Shown here: positions 17,067 to 25,348 of the stretch, piece after piece
Layout of the letters: the number at the start of each line of letters is the position of its first letter
How positions within the stretch are numbered: position 1 is the first letter of the stretch
The notes under the pieces: generated by a model
Database searches by the model: none
What the model was told of the DNA's origin: nothing
What the model saw: the letters and a program-made list of their open reading frames with translations, nothing else
Position numbers and translations under genes: made by a program
NCBI GenBank assembly: GCA_963797535.1
Contig: CAWCPQ010000001.1
Span: forward strand, 1,488,001 to 1,552,000
Direction: 5' to 3'
DNA length: 64,000 nt
Source of the DNA: JAWWOL01 sp963797535
GTDB lineage: Bacteria > Actinomycetota > Actinomycetes > JAWWOL01

Positions 17067-19271
17067 TCACGCCTTCTTGAGGTAGTCGAAGCGCTCGGGG
17101 TCGAGAGCGTCGTCGAGGGCGAGTGAGAGCACGGGGTGGTCGATGAGCAACGGGTCGTCGGCGACGATCGCCGTCGCTTCCTCGCGGGCTCGGGTGATGA
17201 GCTCGACGTGGGCGGGGTCGGTCAGCCGCAGCATCTTCAGCGACGAGCCGGTGCCGGACTGGCTGGCGCCGAGGACGTCGCCCTCGCGCCGGGCCTCGAG
17301 GTCGAACTCGGCCAGCTCGAACCCGTCCAGGGTGGAGGCGACCATCGCGAGCCGTCGACCGGCCGGGCTGGCCGGGTCGAGCGAGGTCTCCAGCAGGCAC
17401 CAGCCCTGGGCGCCGCCGCGACCGATCCGCCCGCGCAGCTGGTGCAGCTGGGAGACGCCGAACCAGTCGGCGTCGAGCAGCACCATGACGGTGGCGTTGG
17501 GAACGTCGACGCCGACCTCGATGACGGTCGTCGCCACGAGCACGTCGACACTGCCCTCAACGAAGCGACGCATCACGTCGTCCTTGTCGGCCGGCGCCAT
17601 GCGGCCGTGCAGGGCGGCGAGGCGCAGTCCGGCCAACGGGCCGGCTGTCAGCTCGGGCAGCACGTCGAGCACGGCCATGGCCGGCCGTCGGGTGTCCGCG
17701 ACCGGGGACCCGGTGGGCTCGAGCTCGTCGATGTCGGCCTCGTCGTCACCGATCCGGGCGCACACGACGTAGGCCTGGTGACCGGCGGCGACCTCCTCAC
17801 GGACCCGGTCCCACATCCGGTCGACCCAGGACTGGTTGTCCTGCTGCACGACGAAGGTCCTGATCGGGGTGCGGCCCACCGGCAGCTCGGTCAGTGACGA
17901 CACCTCGAGGTCGCCGAACACGGTCATGGCCACCGTGCGGGGGATCGGCGTCGCGGTCATGACCAGCAGGTGCGGAGGCTCGGAGCCCTTGGCCCTCAGG
18001 GCGTCGCGCTGGTGGACGCCGAACCGGTGCTGCTCGTCGACGACGACAAGGCCGAGGTCGGCGAACTGCACCTTGTCCTCGAGCAGCGCGTGGGTGCCGA
18101 CGATGATGCCGGCCTGACCGGTGGCGGCCTCGAGCATCGCCTCACGGCGGACGCCGCTGGCCTGCGAACCGGTCAGCAGCGTCACCCTGGTCGCCTCGTC
18201 GGAACCCCCCAGCCGGCCGCCCTCGGCCAGCGGCCCGAGCAGGGCGGTGATGGATCGGTGGTGCTGCTGGGCGAGCACCTCGGTGGGCGCGAGCAGCACT
18301 GCCTGTCCCCCGCTGTCCACGACCGCGAGCATCGCGAGCAGGGCGACGACGGTCTTGCCGGATCCCACCTCGCCTTGCAGCAGCCGGTGCATGGGTACGG
18401 GCTCTGCCAGGTCGGCGGTCAGCACGGCGTCGACCTCGCGCTGGCCGGCGGTGAGCTCGAACGGGAGCCGGGCCCTGAACGCGTCCACCAGGCCGCCGGC
18501 ACGCGCCACCCGTGGCTTGGTCGGGAACATCCGAGCCTCGGCCCGTCTGCGGGCGAGAGCCACCTGCAGCACCATCGCCTCGTCCCACGCCAGGCGGTAG
18601 CGCGCCGCCCTGATGTCCTCGTCGGTCTGCGGGCGGTGGATCTTCTCGATGGCCTCTCGCCACGGCAGCAGCCCGTAGCGCTCGCGCAGCTCGGCAGGCA
18701 ACGGGTCGTCGATCTCCGCGGTGGCGTGCAGCGCGAGAGCGACGGCATCGGAGATCTGCCAGGTCGTGATGTCCTTGCTGGCCGGATAGATGACCAGCTG
18801 CAGGCTCACAAAGTTGGCCGCCCGACGTTCGTTGGCGTCGTCATCGTCGTCGTCGAGCAGCCGGTAGTCGGGGTGGGTGAGCTGGCGGGCGCCGTTGAAC
18901 AGCGACACGGTGCCGGTGAACAGGCCGGTGCGTCCCGGTTGGAGGTCCTTGCCGACCCAACCACCTCTGCTGAAGAAGGCGACCTCGAGCTTGCCTGACC
19001 CGTCGGTGACCACGAGCTTGATCACGGTGCCCTTGCGGTTACGCATCGGGATGCGGCTCGAGGACAGCACCCTCGCGACCACCGTGACGTGCTCGCCGAC
19101 CTCGAGCCCGCCCAGCTTGGTCAGCTCGCCGCGCTTGGCGTAGCGGCGCGGGTAGTGGCGCAGCAGGTCGCCCAGGGTGTGCAGGTCGAGACCACCAGCG
19201 AGCTTGACTGCGGTCTTGTCCCCGACGATGTTGCGCAGGGGCTCGTCGAGCGGCCTCACCCGGTTGAGCAT
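17067..19271 (-). CDS. recG: ATP-dependent DNA helicase RecG
   Basis: A branch-migration helicase that remodels stalled forks and Holliday junctions. The protein is about 734 residues with an N-terminal OB/wedge domain, Walker A GEVGSGKTVVALLAM, DEQH motif (VVDEQHRFGVHQ), TATPIPRT, and a C-terminal helicase domain with QLRGRIGRG. I chose the ATG at 19271 because GAGG is 8 nt upstream; a GTG at 19277 is also possible. The acidic DDDDDD insertion near residue 140 is unusual but sits in a surface loop of the wedge region. Confidence 0.97.
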   Translation of the reverse strand: MLNRVRPLDEPLRNIVGDKTAVKLAGGLDLHTLGDLLRHYPRRYAKRGELTKLGGLEVGEHVTVVARVLSSSRIPMRNRKGTVIKLVVTDGSGKLEVAFFSRGGWVGKDLQPGRTGLFTGTVSLFNGARQLTHPDYRLLDDDDDDANERRAANFVSLQLVIYPASKDITTWQISDAVALALHATAEIDDPLPAELRERYGLLPWREAIEKIHRPQTDEDIRAARYRLAWDEAMVLQVALARRRAEARMFPTKPRVARAGGLVDAFRARLPFELTAGQREVDAVLTADLAEPVPMHRLLQGEVGSGKTVVALLAMLAVVDSGGQAVLLAPTEVLAQQHHRSITALLGPLAEGGRLGGSDEATRVTLLTGSQASGVRREAMLEAATGQAGIIVGTHALLEDKVQFADLGLVVVDEQHRFGVHQRDALRAKGSEPPHLLVMTATPIPRTVAMTVFGDLEVSSLTELPVGRTPIRTFVVQQDNQSWVDRMWDRVREEVAAGHQAYVVCARIGDDEADIDELEPTGSPVADTRRPAMAVLDVLPELTAGPLAGLRLAALHGRMAPADKDDVMRRFVEGSVDVLVATTVIEVGVDVPNATVMVLLDADWFGVSQLHQLRGRIGRGGAQGWCLLETSLDPASPAGRRLAMVASTLDGFELAEFDLEARREGDVLGASQSGTGSSLKMLRLTDPAHVELITRAREEATAIVADDPLLIDHPVLSLALDDALDPERFDYLKKA

Positions 19272-19359
19272 GTCCACCGCCTCGCCGACCTCAGGTCCAG
19301 CATCCTGGCTGGCAGGTTAGCCTCCCGTACCGACGATTCGGCACCAGCGGCGCAACCGT

Positions 19360-19388
19360 TTGGCGCGCGCCCGGTTCCTCCGTAGTCT
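19360..19388 (+). promoter_or_regulatory. Candidate promoter for rpmB
   Basis: TTGGCG (19360-19365) and TAGTCT (19383-19388) are separated by 17 bp in the 219-bp gap between divergent recG and rpmB. This gives a leader of about 95 nt for rpmB. A second -10-like TAGGCT lies at about 19432. Inferred from sequence only. Confidence 0.4.
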
Positions 19389-19490
19389 GGGGAGGTTGTC
19401 CGCAGCGGCGCCTGACGAGTTCCGGCCCCTGTAGGCTCATCCAACTGCACCAACACTGGTCAATCATTCTTCGTTGTAGGGAGCTTCCCC

Positions 19491-19676
19491 GTGTCTAGCG
19501 TGTGCGACGTCTGCGCCAAGGGACCCGGTTTCGGCATGTCGGTGTCTCACTCACACCGCCGCACCCGTCGCCGCTGGAACCCGAACATCCAGACCGTTCG
19601 GGCCATGGTGGGTGGCACCCGCAAGCGGCTCAACGTGTGCACCTCCTGCCTCAAGGCCGGCAAGGTCTCCCGCTAG
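19491..19676 (+). CDS. rpmB: 50S ribosomal protein L28
   Basis: A 61-residue large-subunit protein. It opens SSVCDVCAKGPGFG and ends with CTSCLKAGKVSR, so it has two CxxC pairs and is the zinc-binding form of L28. SHSHRRTRRRWNPNIQ is the family core. The GTG at 19491 is preceded by GGGAG at about 7 nt. It is monocistronic: recG is divergent and a strong terminator follows. Confidence 0.97.
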   Translation: MSSVCDVCAKGPGFGMSVSHSHRRTRRRWNPNIQTVRAMVGGTRKRLNVCTSCLKAGKVSR

Positions 19677-19703
19677 CCCCGGCTCGGCACCACAGCACAG
19701 CAC

Positions 19704-19736
19704 AAAGGCGTACGCGTCACGACGCGTACGCCTTTT
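19704..19736 (+). terminator. Intrinsic terminator downstream of rpmB
   Basis: A perfect 14-bp stem (19704-19717 with 19722-19735) around a CACG loop, flanked by AAA on one side and TTTT on the other. It would stop rpmB transcripts, and also the convergent MFS gene on the minus strand. Confidence 0.9.
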
Positions 19737-19767
19737 CGTGTGCCTACGGCCCTCTTGGCCGGACCGA

Positions 19768-21225
19768 TCAGCTCGACCGGGGCAGGAACCGGCTGCCGAC
19801 GGCGAGCCCGCCAGCGATCACCGCCTGCACCACCAGCACCACGACGACCGCGTCGAGCGCGCCCGCGTGACCCGGCTCGGACAGGGTGAGGAACAAGCTG
19901 CCGAGGGTGGCGACGCCGAGTGCGAGGCTCAGCTGCTGCATCGTCGTGAAGACACCGCTGCCGGCACCGGCCGACTCGACCGGCACCTCGGAGAGCACGA
20001 CCCGGATCAGTGACGGCATGGTCAGCCCCTGCCCCACGCCCATCACGACGAACGGCGCGAACAGCTCCAGCGGGGAGGTCTGCGGCCAGCTGTGGTGCAG
20101 CGTCCAGATCAGCAGGAGCAGGCCGACCAGCTGGACCGCGCCGCCTGCGGTGATGACGGTGCGCCCGTAGCGGCCGACCAGTCGGGCGATCTGCAACGAC
20201 GCCAGCAGGAACGCGATCGCCATCGGCGCCAGCGCGAGACCGGCCTTGGCCGGGCTGTACCCGAGCGCCCCCTGGGCGGTGAGCGCGTAGACGAACATGA
20301 AGGCGCCGAACCCGGCGAAGAACGGCGCGGCGAGGATCAGGCCACGACGCATCGACCGGTGGCGCAGCAGCGTCGGCGGCACCAGCGGATCGCGCCCGCG
20401 GCGCTCGAGCCGCCGTTCGACGCGTACGAACGCTGCCAGCCACACCGGCGCACTGATCAGCAGCGCCCACGACCACCAGGGCCAGTGCAGGACGCGGCCT
20501 TCGGTCAGCGGCAGCAGCAGACTCACGACCGCAGCCGCCAGCAAGGCTGCTCCACGCAGGTCGGGCCGGGTCGCCCTGGTTGCCCTGGTCTCCGGCAGGA
20601 AGCGGACCGCCATGACCATGCCGATCAGGCCGATCGGCACGTTGACCAGGAAGATCGGTCGCCATCCGCTGCCCGAGATGTTGGCGGAGACCAACCAACC
20701 GCCCATGGCCTGCCCGGCCACGGCGGCCAGACCGCCGGTGGCGCCGAACCAGCCGATCGCCTTGGCTCGGGAGTGCACGTCACCGGTGGCCTGGATGGTC
20801 GCCAGCGTCTGCGGCACGACGAACGCAGCCGCGGCGCCCTGCAGGATGCGTGCCGCAACCAGCCACCCGGCCGTCGGCGCGATCCCGCACAGCAGCGACG
20901 CGAAGGTGAACGCCCCGATGCCAGACACGAACACTCGCCGACGCCCCCGCGCATCGCCGAGCCGGCCGCCGATCACGAGCAGGACCGCGTAGGCGGTGGC
21001 GTAGCCGGAGACAACGAGCTCGAGCGTCGCCGGGGACGAGTGGAGGTCGACGGCCATCGTGGGCAGCGCGACGTTCACGATGAAGAAGTCGACCATCGCC
21101 AGCAGGACACCGAGCAGGATGGTGGCGAGGGCCAGTGGCGACAGCGGAGCTGCGGTCGCGAGCTGGGGGCCGGCCGGAGCCGCCACCGCCGCGGAGCCGC
21201 TGGTGGGCGTGGTCTCAGTAGTCAT
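19768..21225 (-). CDS. MFS drug/H+ antiporter, 14-TM type
   Basis: A 485-residue major facilitator of the DHA2 (EmrB/QacA-like) type with about 14 hydrophobic segments. Visible motifs are VDFFIVNVALPTM in the first segment, the motif A-like GGRLGDARGRRRVF and the GWRPIFLVNVPIG segment typical of these exporters. The substrate cannot be told. The ATG at 21225 follows AGGGTGG. It is divergent from an XRE/MmyB-type regulator 101 bp away, which probably controls it. Confidence 0.9.
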   Translation of the reverse strand: MTTETTPTSGSAAVAAPAGPQLATAAPLSPLALATILLGVLLAMVDFFIVNVALPTMAVDLHSSPATLELVVSGYATAYAVLLVIGGRLGDARGRRRVFVSGIGAFTFASLLCGIAPTAGWLVAARILQGAAAAFVVPQTLATIQATGDVHSRAKAIGWFGATGGLAAVAGQAMGGWLVSANISGSGWRPIFLVNVPIGLIGMVMAVRFLPETRATRATRPDLRGAALLAAAVVSLLLPLTEGRVLHWPWWSWALLISAPVWLAAFVRVERRLERRGRDPLVPPTLLRHRSMRRGLILAAPFFAGFGAFMFVYALTAQGALGYSPAKAGLALAPMAIAFLLASLQIARLVGRYGRTVITAGGAVQLVGLLLLIWTLHHSWPQTSPLELFAPFVVMGVGQGLTMPSLIRVVLSEVPVESAGAGSGVFTTMQQLSLALGVATLGSLFLTLSEPGHAGALDAVVVVLVVQAVIAGGLAVGSRFLPRSS

Positions 21226-21253
21226 GAAGCCACCCTGCGTCGGTGCGTGAACG

Positions 21254-21298
21254 GGTGCCAGAAGTGCAGTTATCCGGGTATCAGCAGCACCTGGCACC
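21254..21298. promoter_or_regulatory. Inverted repeat in the MFS/regulator divergent promoter
   Basis: GGTGCCAG (21254-21261) and CTGGCACC (21291-21298) form an 8-bp inverted repeat with a 29-nt centre that contains TTATCCGGGTATC. It lies in the only space available for both divergent promoters, so it is a candidate operator for the adjacent regulator. Confidence 0.4.
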
Positions 21299-21326
21299 AG
21301 GCTGAGACCTGAGGCATCCTGACGGG

Positions 21327-22226
21327 ATGACCACACTCCACGAAGGCTACGGACCGGCTGCGACAGTTTCCGACACCCGGCCAGCGTCCCTCGCCGCCTC
21401 GCGCCGGCACGAGCTGGCGGACTTCCTGCGCTCGCGTCGCGAGCGCATCCGCCCCGAGCAGGTCGGACTCGCGCCGGGTACCCGAAGGCGTACCCCCGGC
21501 TTGCGTCGGGAGGAGGTTGCCCAGCTCTCGGGTCTCGGCCTGACGTGGTACACCTGGCTCGAGCAGGGCCGCGACATCAAGGTGTCGCCCCAGGTGCTCG
21601 AGGCCGTCGCGCGGACCCTGCAGCTGGACCGGCACGAGCGCTCCCACCTGTTCACCCTGGCCGACTCCCCCGTGGCCGCCAGCGTCCCCTCCTGCGACGA
21701 GGTGACTCCGGCCGTCCGAGCCATCCTCGACCAGCTCGACCCCTACCCGTCCAGCGTGACCAACGCGCGCTACGACGTCCTGGCCTGGAACTCGGCCTAC
21801 ACCAAGCTGTCCGGCGACCTCGACCGGCTGCCGGTCGAGGAGCGCAACGCCCTGTGGCTCGCGTTCACCAGCCCCGTCCGGCGCGCCCTGATCGTCGATT
21901 GGGAGGACTCCGTCGGCCGCCTCGTCGCGACCTATCGCGCGGCCATGGCCGACCACGTCGGCGAGCCGGCGTGGAAGTACCTCGTACGACGGCTCGAGCA
22001 GGCGTCGCCGGAGTTCGCCGAGATGTGGCACCGCCACGACGTGAGCGCCCCGGAGAACCTCACCAAGCGGCTGCTGCACCCGACGATGGGCCTGCTCACG
22101 TTCACCCACACCAACCTGTGGCTGCGCCCGACGACGGGTGTACGGGTGATCTCCTACGTGCCCGCGGACGACGTGACCCGGCTCGCAGTCTCTCGGATCG
22201 ACGAGCTGCCGGTGCTGGAGCTGTAG
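21327..22226 (+). CDS. XRE-family regulator with MmyB-like ligand-binding domain
   Basis: A 299-residue transcriptional regulator. The N-terminal helix-turn-helix covers about residues 28-95 and shows GTRRRTPGLRREEVAQLSG and WYTWLEQGRDI. The C-terminal part (YDVLAWNSAYTKL onward, with ALWLAFTSP) is the PAS-like MLTR/MmyB domain thought to bind fatty-acid-like ligands. It is divergent from the MFS exporter and likely regulates it. Its stop touches the thiL stop, with no intergenic space between these convergent genes. Confidence 0.9.
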   Translation: MTTLHEGYGPAATVSDTRPASLAASRRHELADFLRSRRERIRPEQVGLAPGTRRRTPGLRREEVAQLSGLGLTWYTWLEQGRDIKVSPQVLEAVARTLQLDRHERSHLFTLADSPVAASVPSCDEVTPAVRAILDQLDPYPSSVTNARYDVLAWNSAYTKLSGDLDRLPVEERNALWLAFTSPVRRALIVDWEDSVGRLVATYRAAMADHVGEPAWKYLVRRLEQASPEFAEMWHRHDVSAPENLTKRLLHPTMGLLTFTHTNLWLRPTTGVRVISYVPADDVTRLAVSRIDELPVLEL

Positions 22227-23204
22227 TCAGGCCGCCGGGAAGTGGTCGTGGCCGCCGGGCCCTTCGGTCACGCGCCCGTCCACGGTGACCCCGGCGCCCT
22301 CCCCCACGCGCCCGACCACCACCGCACCAGCGGGCAGCACCGTGCCGGAAGGGACCGTCGCCAACAGAGGGTGGTCGTCGCCGCCGGTCAGCACGTCGGC
22401 GTCGGTGATCCCTGGCCCGCCCAGACCGCGCAGCGCCGCGAGGTCGAAGTCGAGCGCGACCCCGCTCGCGGCGGCGAGGTGCCCCGCGTCCTGCAGCAAC
22501 CCGTCGCTGACGTCGAGCATGGCCGTGGCACCCAGCGCGGCGAGCCGCGGACCCAAGCCGTACGGGGGAAGCGGCCGGCGGTGCGCTTCGACCAGCGGCC
22601 CGTCGGCGATGCCGTCCATGAGCAGCCGTAGCCCCGCCGAGGCCCACCCCAGCCGTCCCGCGACGACCACGAGGTCTCCGGGCACCGCGCCGGAGCGCAG
22701 CACGGCGTCACGGTCATCCAGGCGCCCGAGAGCGGTCACCGAGATGACCAGGGTGTCCGAACGCACCATGTCACCGCCGACCACGACAGCACCGGCTGCC
22801 GCGGCCTCGGTCGCCATGCCCCTGGCCAGCTCGAGGGTCCACGCCACGGGCAGATCCGGCGGAGCTGCCAGCCCCACCGTCAGGGCCGTCGGGTGCGCGC
22901 CCATGGCCGCGATGTCCGCGAGGTTGGCTGCCGCTGCCCGCACACCGACGTCGTAGCCGCTGGACCAGTCCCGCCGGAAGTGCCTGCCCTCGACAAGCAC
23001 GTCGGTGCTCACCGCGACCCGGCCGCCGGGCGCGGCCACGACTGCGGCGTCATCGCCCGGACCGACCAGGACCCCGTTGGCGGGGTCGGGCGCCATGCCG
23101 TTGTCGGCCAGCGACCTGAGCACCCGGTCGATCAGCCCGAACTCGCCGACATCGCCGAGCCGGGGTTCACGGCCGGGCGTCCCGGCACCCACCTGGCGGT
23201 CCAT
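22227..23204 (-). CDS. thiL: Thiamine-monophosphate kinase
   Basis: ThiL phosphorylates thiamine monophosphate to the active diphosphate. From the ATG at 23204 the protein is 325 residues, normal for the family. Visible motifs are GEFGLIDRV near the N terminus, GPGDDAAVV (Mg-ATP binding), STDVLVEGRHF, LADIAAMGAHP and DVSDGLLQDAGHL. It is divergent from the small RAM protein gene. Confidence 0.95.
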   Translation of the reverse strand: MDRQVGAGTPGREPRLGDVGEFGLIDRVLRSLADNGMAPDPANGVLVGPGDDAAVVAAPGGRVAVSTDVLVEGRHFRRDWSSGYDVGVRAAAANLADIAAMGAHPTALTVGLAAPPDLPVAWTLELARGMATEAAAAGAVVVGGDMVRSDTLVISVTALGRLDDRDAVLRSGAVPGDLVVVAGRLGWASAGLRLLMDGIADGPLVEAHRRPLPPYGLGPRLAALGATAMLDVSDGLLQDAGHLAAASGVALDFDLAALRGLGGPGITDADVLTGGDDHPLLATVPSGTVLPAGAVVVGRVGEGAGVTVDGRVTEGPGGHDHFPAA

Positions 23205-23300
23205 ACGCGGTAGCCTGCCATGCCAACGTCGACCGGCGGACATCAAGGCAGCATTCGTGGCAGCCCTGTTGGCACGCACACTTATCGGGAGGAACACCTC

Positions 23301-23537
23301 GTGGTGGTCCAGGCCTACATCCTCATCCAGACCGAAGTCGGCCGGGCCGCATCGGTAGCCGAGCAGATCGCCGTCATCCACGGCGTCACGCTCGCGGAGG
23401 ACGTCACCGGCCCCTACGACGTGATCGTCCGCGCGGAAGCCGCCAACGTCGACGACCTGGGCAAGCTGGTCTTGTCCAAGGTGCAGACCGTGCCCGGCAT
23501 CACGCGGACGCTGACCTGCCCGGTCGTGCACCTCTGA
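23301..23537 (+). CDS. Stand-alone Lrp/AsnC ligand-binding (RAM) domain protein
   Basis: A 78-residue protein consisting only of the RAM domain of Lrp/AsnC regulators: VVQAYILIQTEVGRA, then GPYDVIVRAEA and GITRTLTCPVV. There is no helix-turn-helix. Such proteins form oligomers that bind amino acids or similar ligands and may modulate partner regulators. GGGAGG precedes the GTG at 23301 by 8 nt. The gene is commonly found between thiL and a DUF3515 gene in actinobacteria, as here. Confidence 0.88.
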   Translation: MVVQAYILIQTEVGRAASVAEQIAVIHGVTLAEDVTGPYDVIVRAEAANVDDLGKLVLSKVQTVPGITRTLTCPVVHL

Positions 23538-24067
23538 GACGTCTGCGCCCTCAACGCCTCCCGGCGGCGCTGCTGCTCCTTGGCCTGGCCGCCGGCTGTG
23601 GCCAGCAGTCCGGCGCCGTCAAGGTCGCTGTGCCGAGTGCGGCAGGCGCCGAGGCCGGGTGCGCGGGACTCGCCACCGCACTTCCCACAACCCTCGAGGG
23701 CAGGGCTCGCAAGCGCACGGAGCCGGCCTCACCACTGGTCGTGGCGTGGGGCTCGCCAGCCGTGATCGTCCGCTGCGGGCTGCCGTCAGCGACCGACTCG
23801 ACCGGCACGCAGATCGAGGTCGGCGGGGTGACGTGGCGGACCGACGGGCCCGCCGGCAAGCGGGTGATCTGGACAACGGTCGGCACGACGCCCGGCGTCG
23901 AGCTGTCCGTACCCTCCTCGATCAACGACCAGGAGAACCTGCTCGCAGACCTGGCTCCCGCCGTACGGGAAAAGCTCAGCCGTGCCCCTGCGCCATCAAC
24001 GGCAGCTCCCGGTGGGTCAACCCCGTCAAGCCGGTCAGCCCCGTCGTCGTCACCCGCAGCCGGCTAG
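23534..24067 (+). CDS. DUF3515-type lipoprotein, unusual or unclear start
   Basis: An envelope lipoprotein-like ORF. Reading back in frame gives RRLRPQRLPAALLLLGLAAG then Cys, a good lipoprotein signal with lipobox LAAGC. The mature part holds CAGLATALP and VIVRCGLP (a Cys pair) and TWRTDGP, typical by recall of DUF3515. The tail is Pro/Ser-rich. No ATG, GTG or TTG lies in frame before the signal peptide; the only in-frame candidate is CTG at 23534, which overlaps the previous stop (CTGA). The first canonical start (GTG 23630) would remove the signal. The 3' end overlaps the HAD gene on the other strand by 92 bp. Confidence 0.7.
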   Translation: MRRLRPQRLPAALLLLGLAAGCGQQSGAVKVAVPSAAGAEAGCAGLATALPTTLEGRARKRTEPASPLVVAWGSPAVIVRCGLPSATDSTGTQIEVGGVTWRTDGPAGKRVIWTTVGTTPGVELSVPSSINDQENLLADLAPAVREKLSRAPAPSTAAPGGSTPSSRSAPSSSPAAG

Positions 24068-24713
24068 CGTCCAGGTCGAGCGGCAGACCCGCCAGCCGTC
24101 GAACCGAGCCCACGTCGGTGAAGTCGGCCACCCACTCGCCGACGTGCGGACGCAGGTGGTCGTTGGGGTTGACCGGCACGAAGCGGACGCCCGTGGCAAC
24201 CGCGGCCGCCTGGTCCGACGGAGCGTCACCGAAGAAGACGACCGGACCGTCAACGGCTGCCGCGATGCGCCGTAGCGTCTCGGCCTTGCCGGCGGCACTC
24301 GCGAACAGCGCCTCGAAGGCCCCGTCGATTCCGTGCCGGATCAGCTGCTGCGTCACCTCGTCCTCAGGCGCGGCACTGAGGACGAACCGCCGACCGGGCA
24401 CGGTCTCGAGGAACTGCCGGACACCGGGCAGCAGGGGTACGGCCGGCAGCCGCTGCTCGAGCAGCTCGCCGTAGCGTTCAACCACCCGGCTGACACTGTC
24501 GTTGTCGCCTCGCATGACCAGGTGACGGTGGACGAACTCGAACTTCTGCCGGCGCGGAACGCCTCGCTGGCGGGCGTTGTAGACCCGAATCGTCTGCAGC
24601 TCGTCGTCGCTCAGCCGCCAGATGTCGCGGCAGGCCTCGGCAAAGGAGTCGAGCTTGACGGCTTCGCTGTCGACCAGGACGCCATCCAGGGTGAACACGA
24701 AGGCGGGTGGCAC
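23976..24713 (-). CDS. HAD-superfamily protein lacking the catalytic nucleophile
   Basis: A 245-residue HAD-like protein related to beta-phosphoglucomutase/phosphatase subfamilies. Motif I normally reads DxDG; here it is FTLDGVLVDSE, so Thr8 replaces the nucleophilic Asp while Asp10 is kept. Motif II (LSAAP) and motif III/IV (VVFFGDAPSDQAAA) are recognisable. The protein probably cannot form the aspartyl-phosphate intermediate and may be a binding or regulatory protein. I chose the GTG at 24713 because GGGAG lies upstream; a GTG at 24764 would add 17 residues. Its 3' end overlaps the DUF3515 gene. Confidence 0.8.
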   Translation of the reverse strand: MPPAFVFTLDGVLVDSEAVKLDSFAEACRDIWRLSDDELQTIRVYNARQRGVPRRQKFEFVHRHLVMRGDNDSVSRVVERYGELLEQRLPAVPLLPGVRQFLETVPGRRFVLSAAPEDEVTQQLIRHGIDGAFEALFASAAGKAETLRRIAAAVDGPVVFFGDAPSDQAAAVATGVRFVPVNPNDHLRPHVGEWVADFTDVGSVRRLAGLPLDLDASRLRVTTTGLTGLTGLTHRELPLMAQGHG

Positions 24714-24858
24714 TGCAGCACACTCCCTGGTGAATCCCGACGGACGTTCCGGAGCGTCGAACACTACAGAGTCCCCTGTCGACGGCCGGACCGACGCGCC
24801 ACATTCCCGTGCTGCGATTGTGCCAACGCCGGGTTTCGCTGTGGTTACGGGATTGTGG

Positions 24859-25278
24859 TCAGGCCAGGGCGGCCTTGATCGCCTTGGCTCTGGCGTCGTA
24901 CTGAGCGGCCACCTGGCCCTGGATAGCGCCCTCCATGAACCGAAGCGCGCCTCGCAGGGACACGTTGCCCGACACCGTCATCCGGGTGCCCCCATCCACC
25001 GGCTCGAACCGGAAGTCCAGGGTCATGTCGGCCTGACTGTTGGTGGACGACAGGACCAGCCGCGACGGCCTTTCGAACACCGTGATCTCGGTCTCGATCC
25101 GGCCCAACCGGGTGAAGTCGCCGGTCATCCGGGTGCCGAGACGGGCGGGGCCCTCGGTCAGCTGCACCAGGTTGGTGACGTCGGAGTTCCACTTGGCTTG
25201 GTTGGACACGTCGGCGACGAAGTCGAACGTTTCAGCCGGGGTCGACCCGACAGTTTCGACGCTGGAGGCCTGAATCAC
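24859..25278 (-). CDS. SRPBCC-family (polyketide cyclase/START-like) protein
   Basis: A 139-residue helix-grip fold protein. IQASSVETVGSTPAETFDFVAD opens like the polyketide cyclase/dehydrase family, followed by WNSDV, GTRMTGDFTRLG and RFEPVDGGTRMTVSG. These proteins bind hydrophobic ligands in a central cavity; the ligand is unknown. GGAG lies 5 nt before the GTG at 25278. It is downstream of ddl with a 70-bp gap, so it could be a distal member of the plsC-gpsA-ddl unit. Confidence 0.85.
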   Translation of the reverse strand: MIQASSVETVGSTPAETFDFVADVSNQAKWNSDVTNLVQLTEGPARLGTRMTGDFTRLGRIETEITVFERPSRLVLSSTNSQADMTLDFRFEPVDGGTRMTVSGNVSLRGALRFMEGAIQGQVAAQYDARAKAIKAALA

Positions 25279-25348
25279 GCGATCTCCTTGCTCTGCCGGC
25301 AACTCCGACCCCGCAAGGGCCGTACCGGGAAGGGTCGGTCCGACCGAC

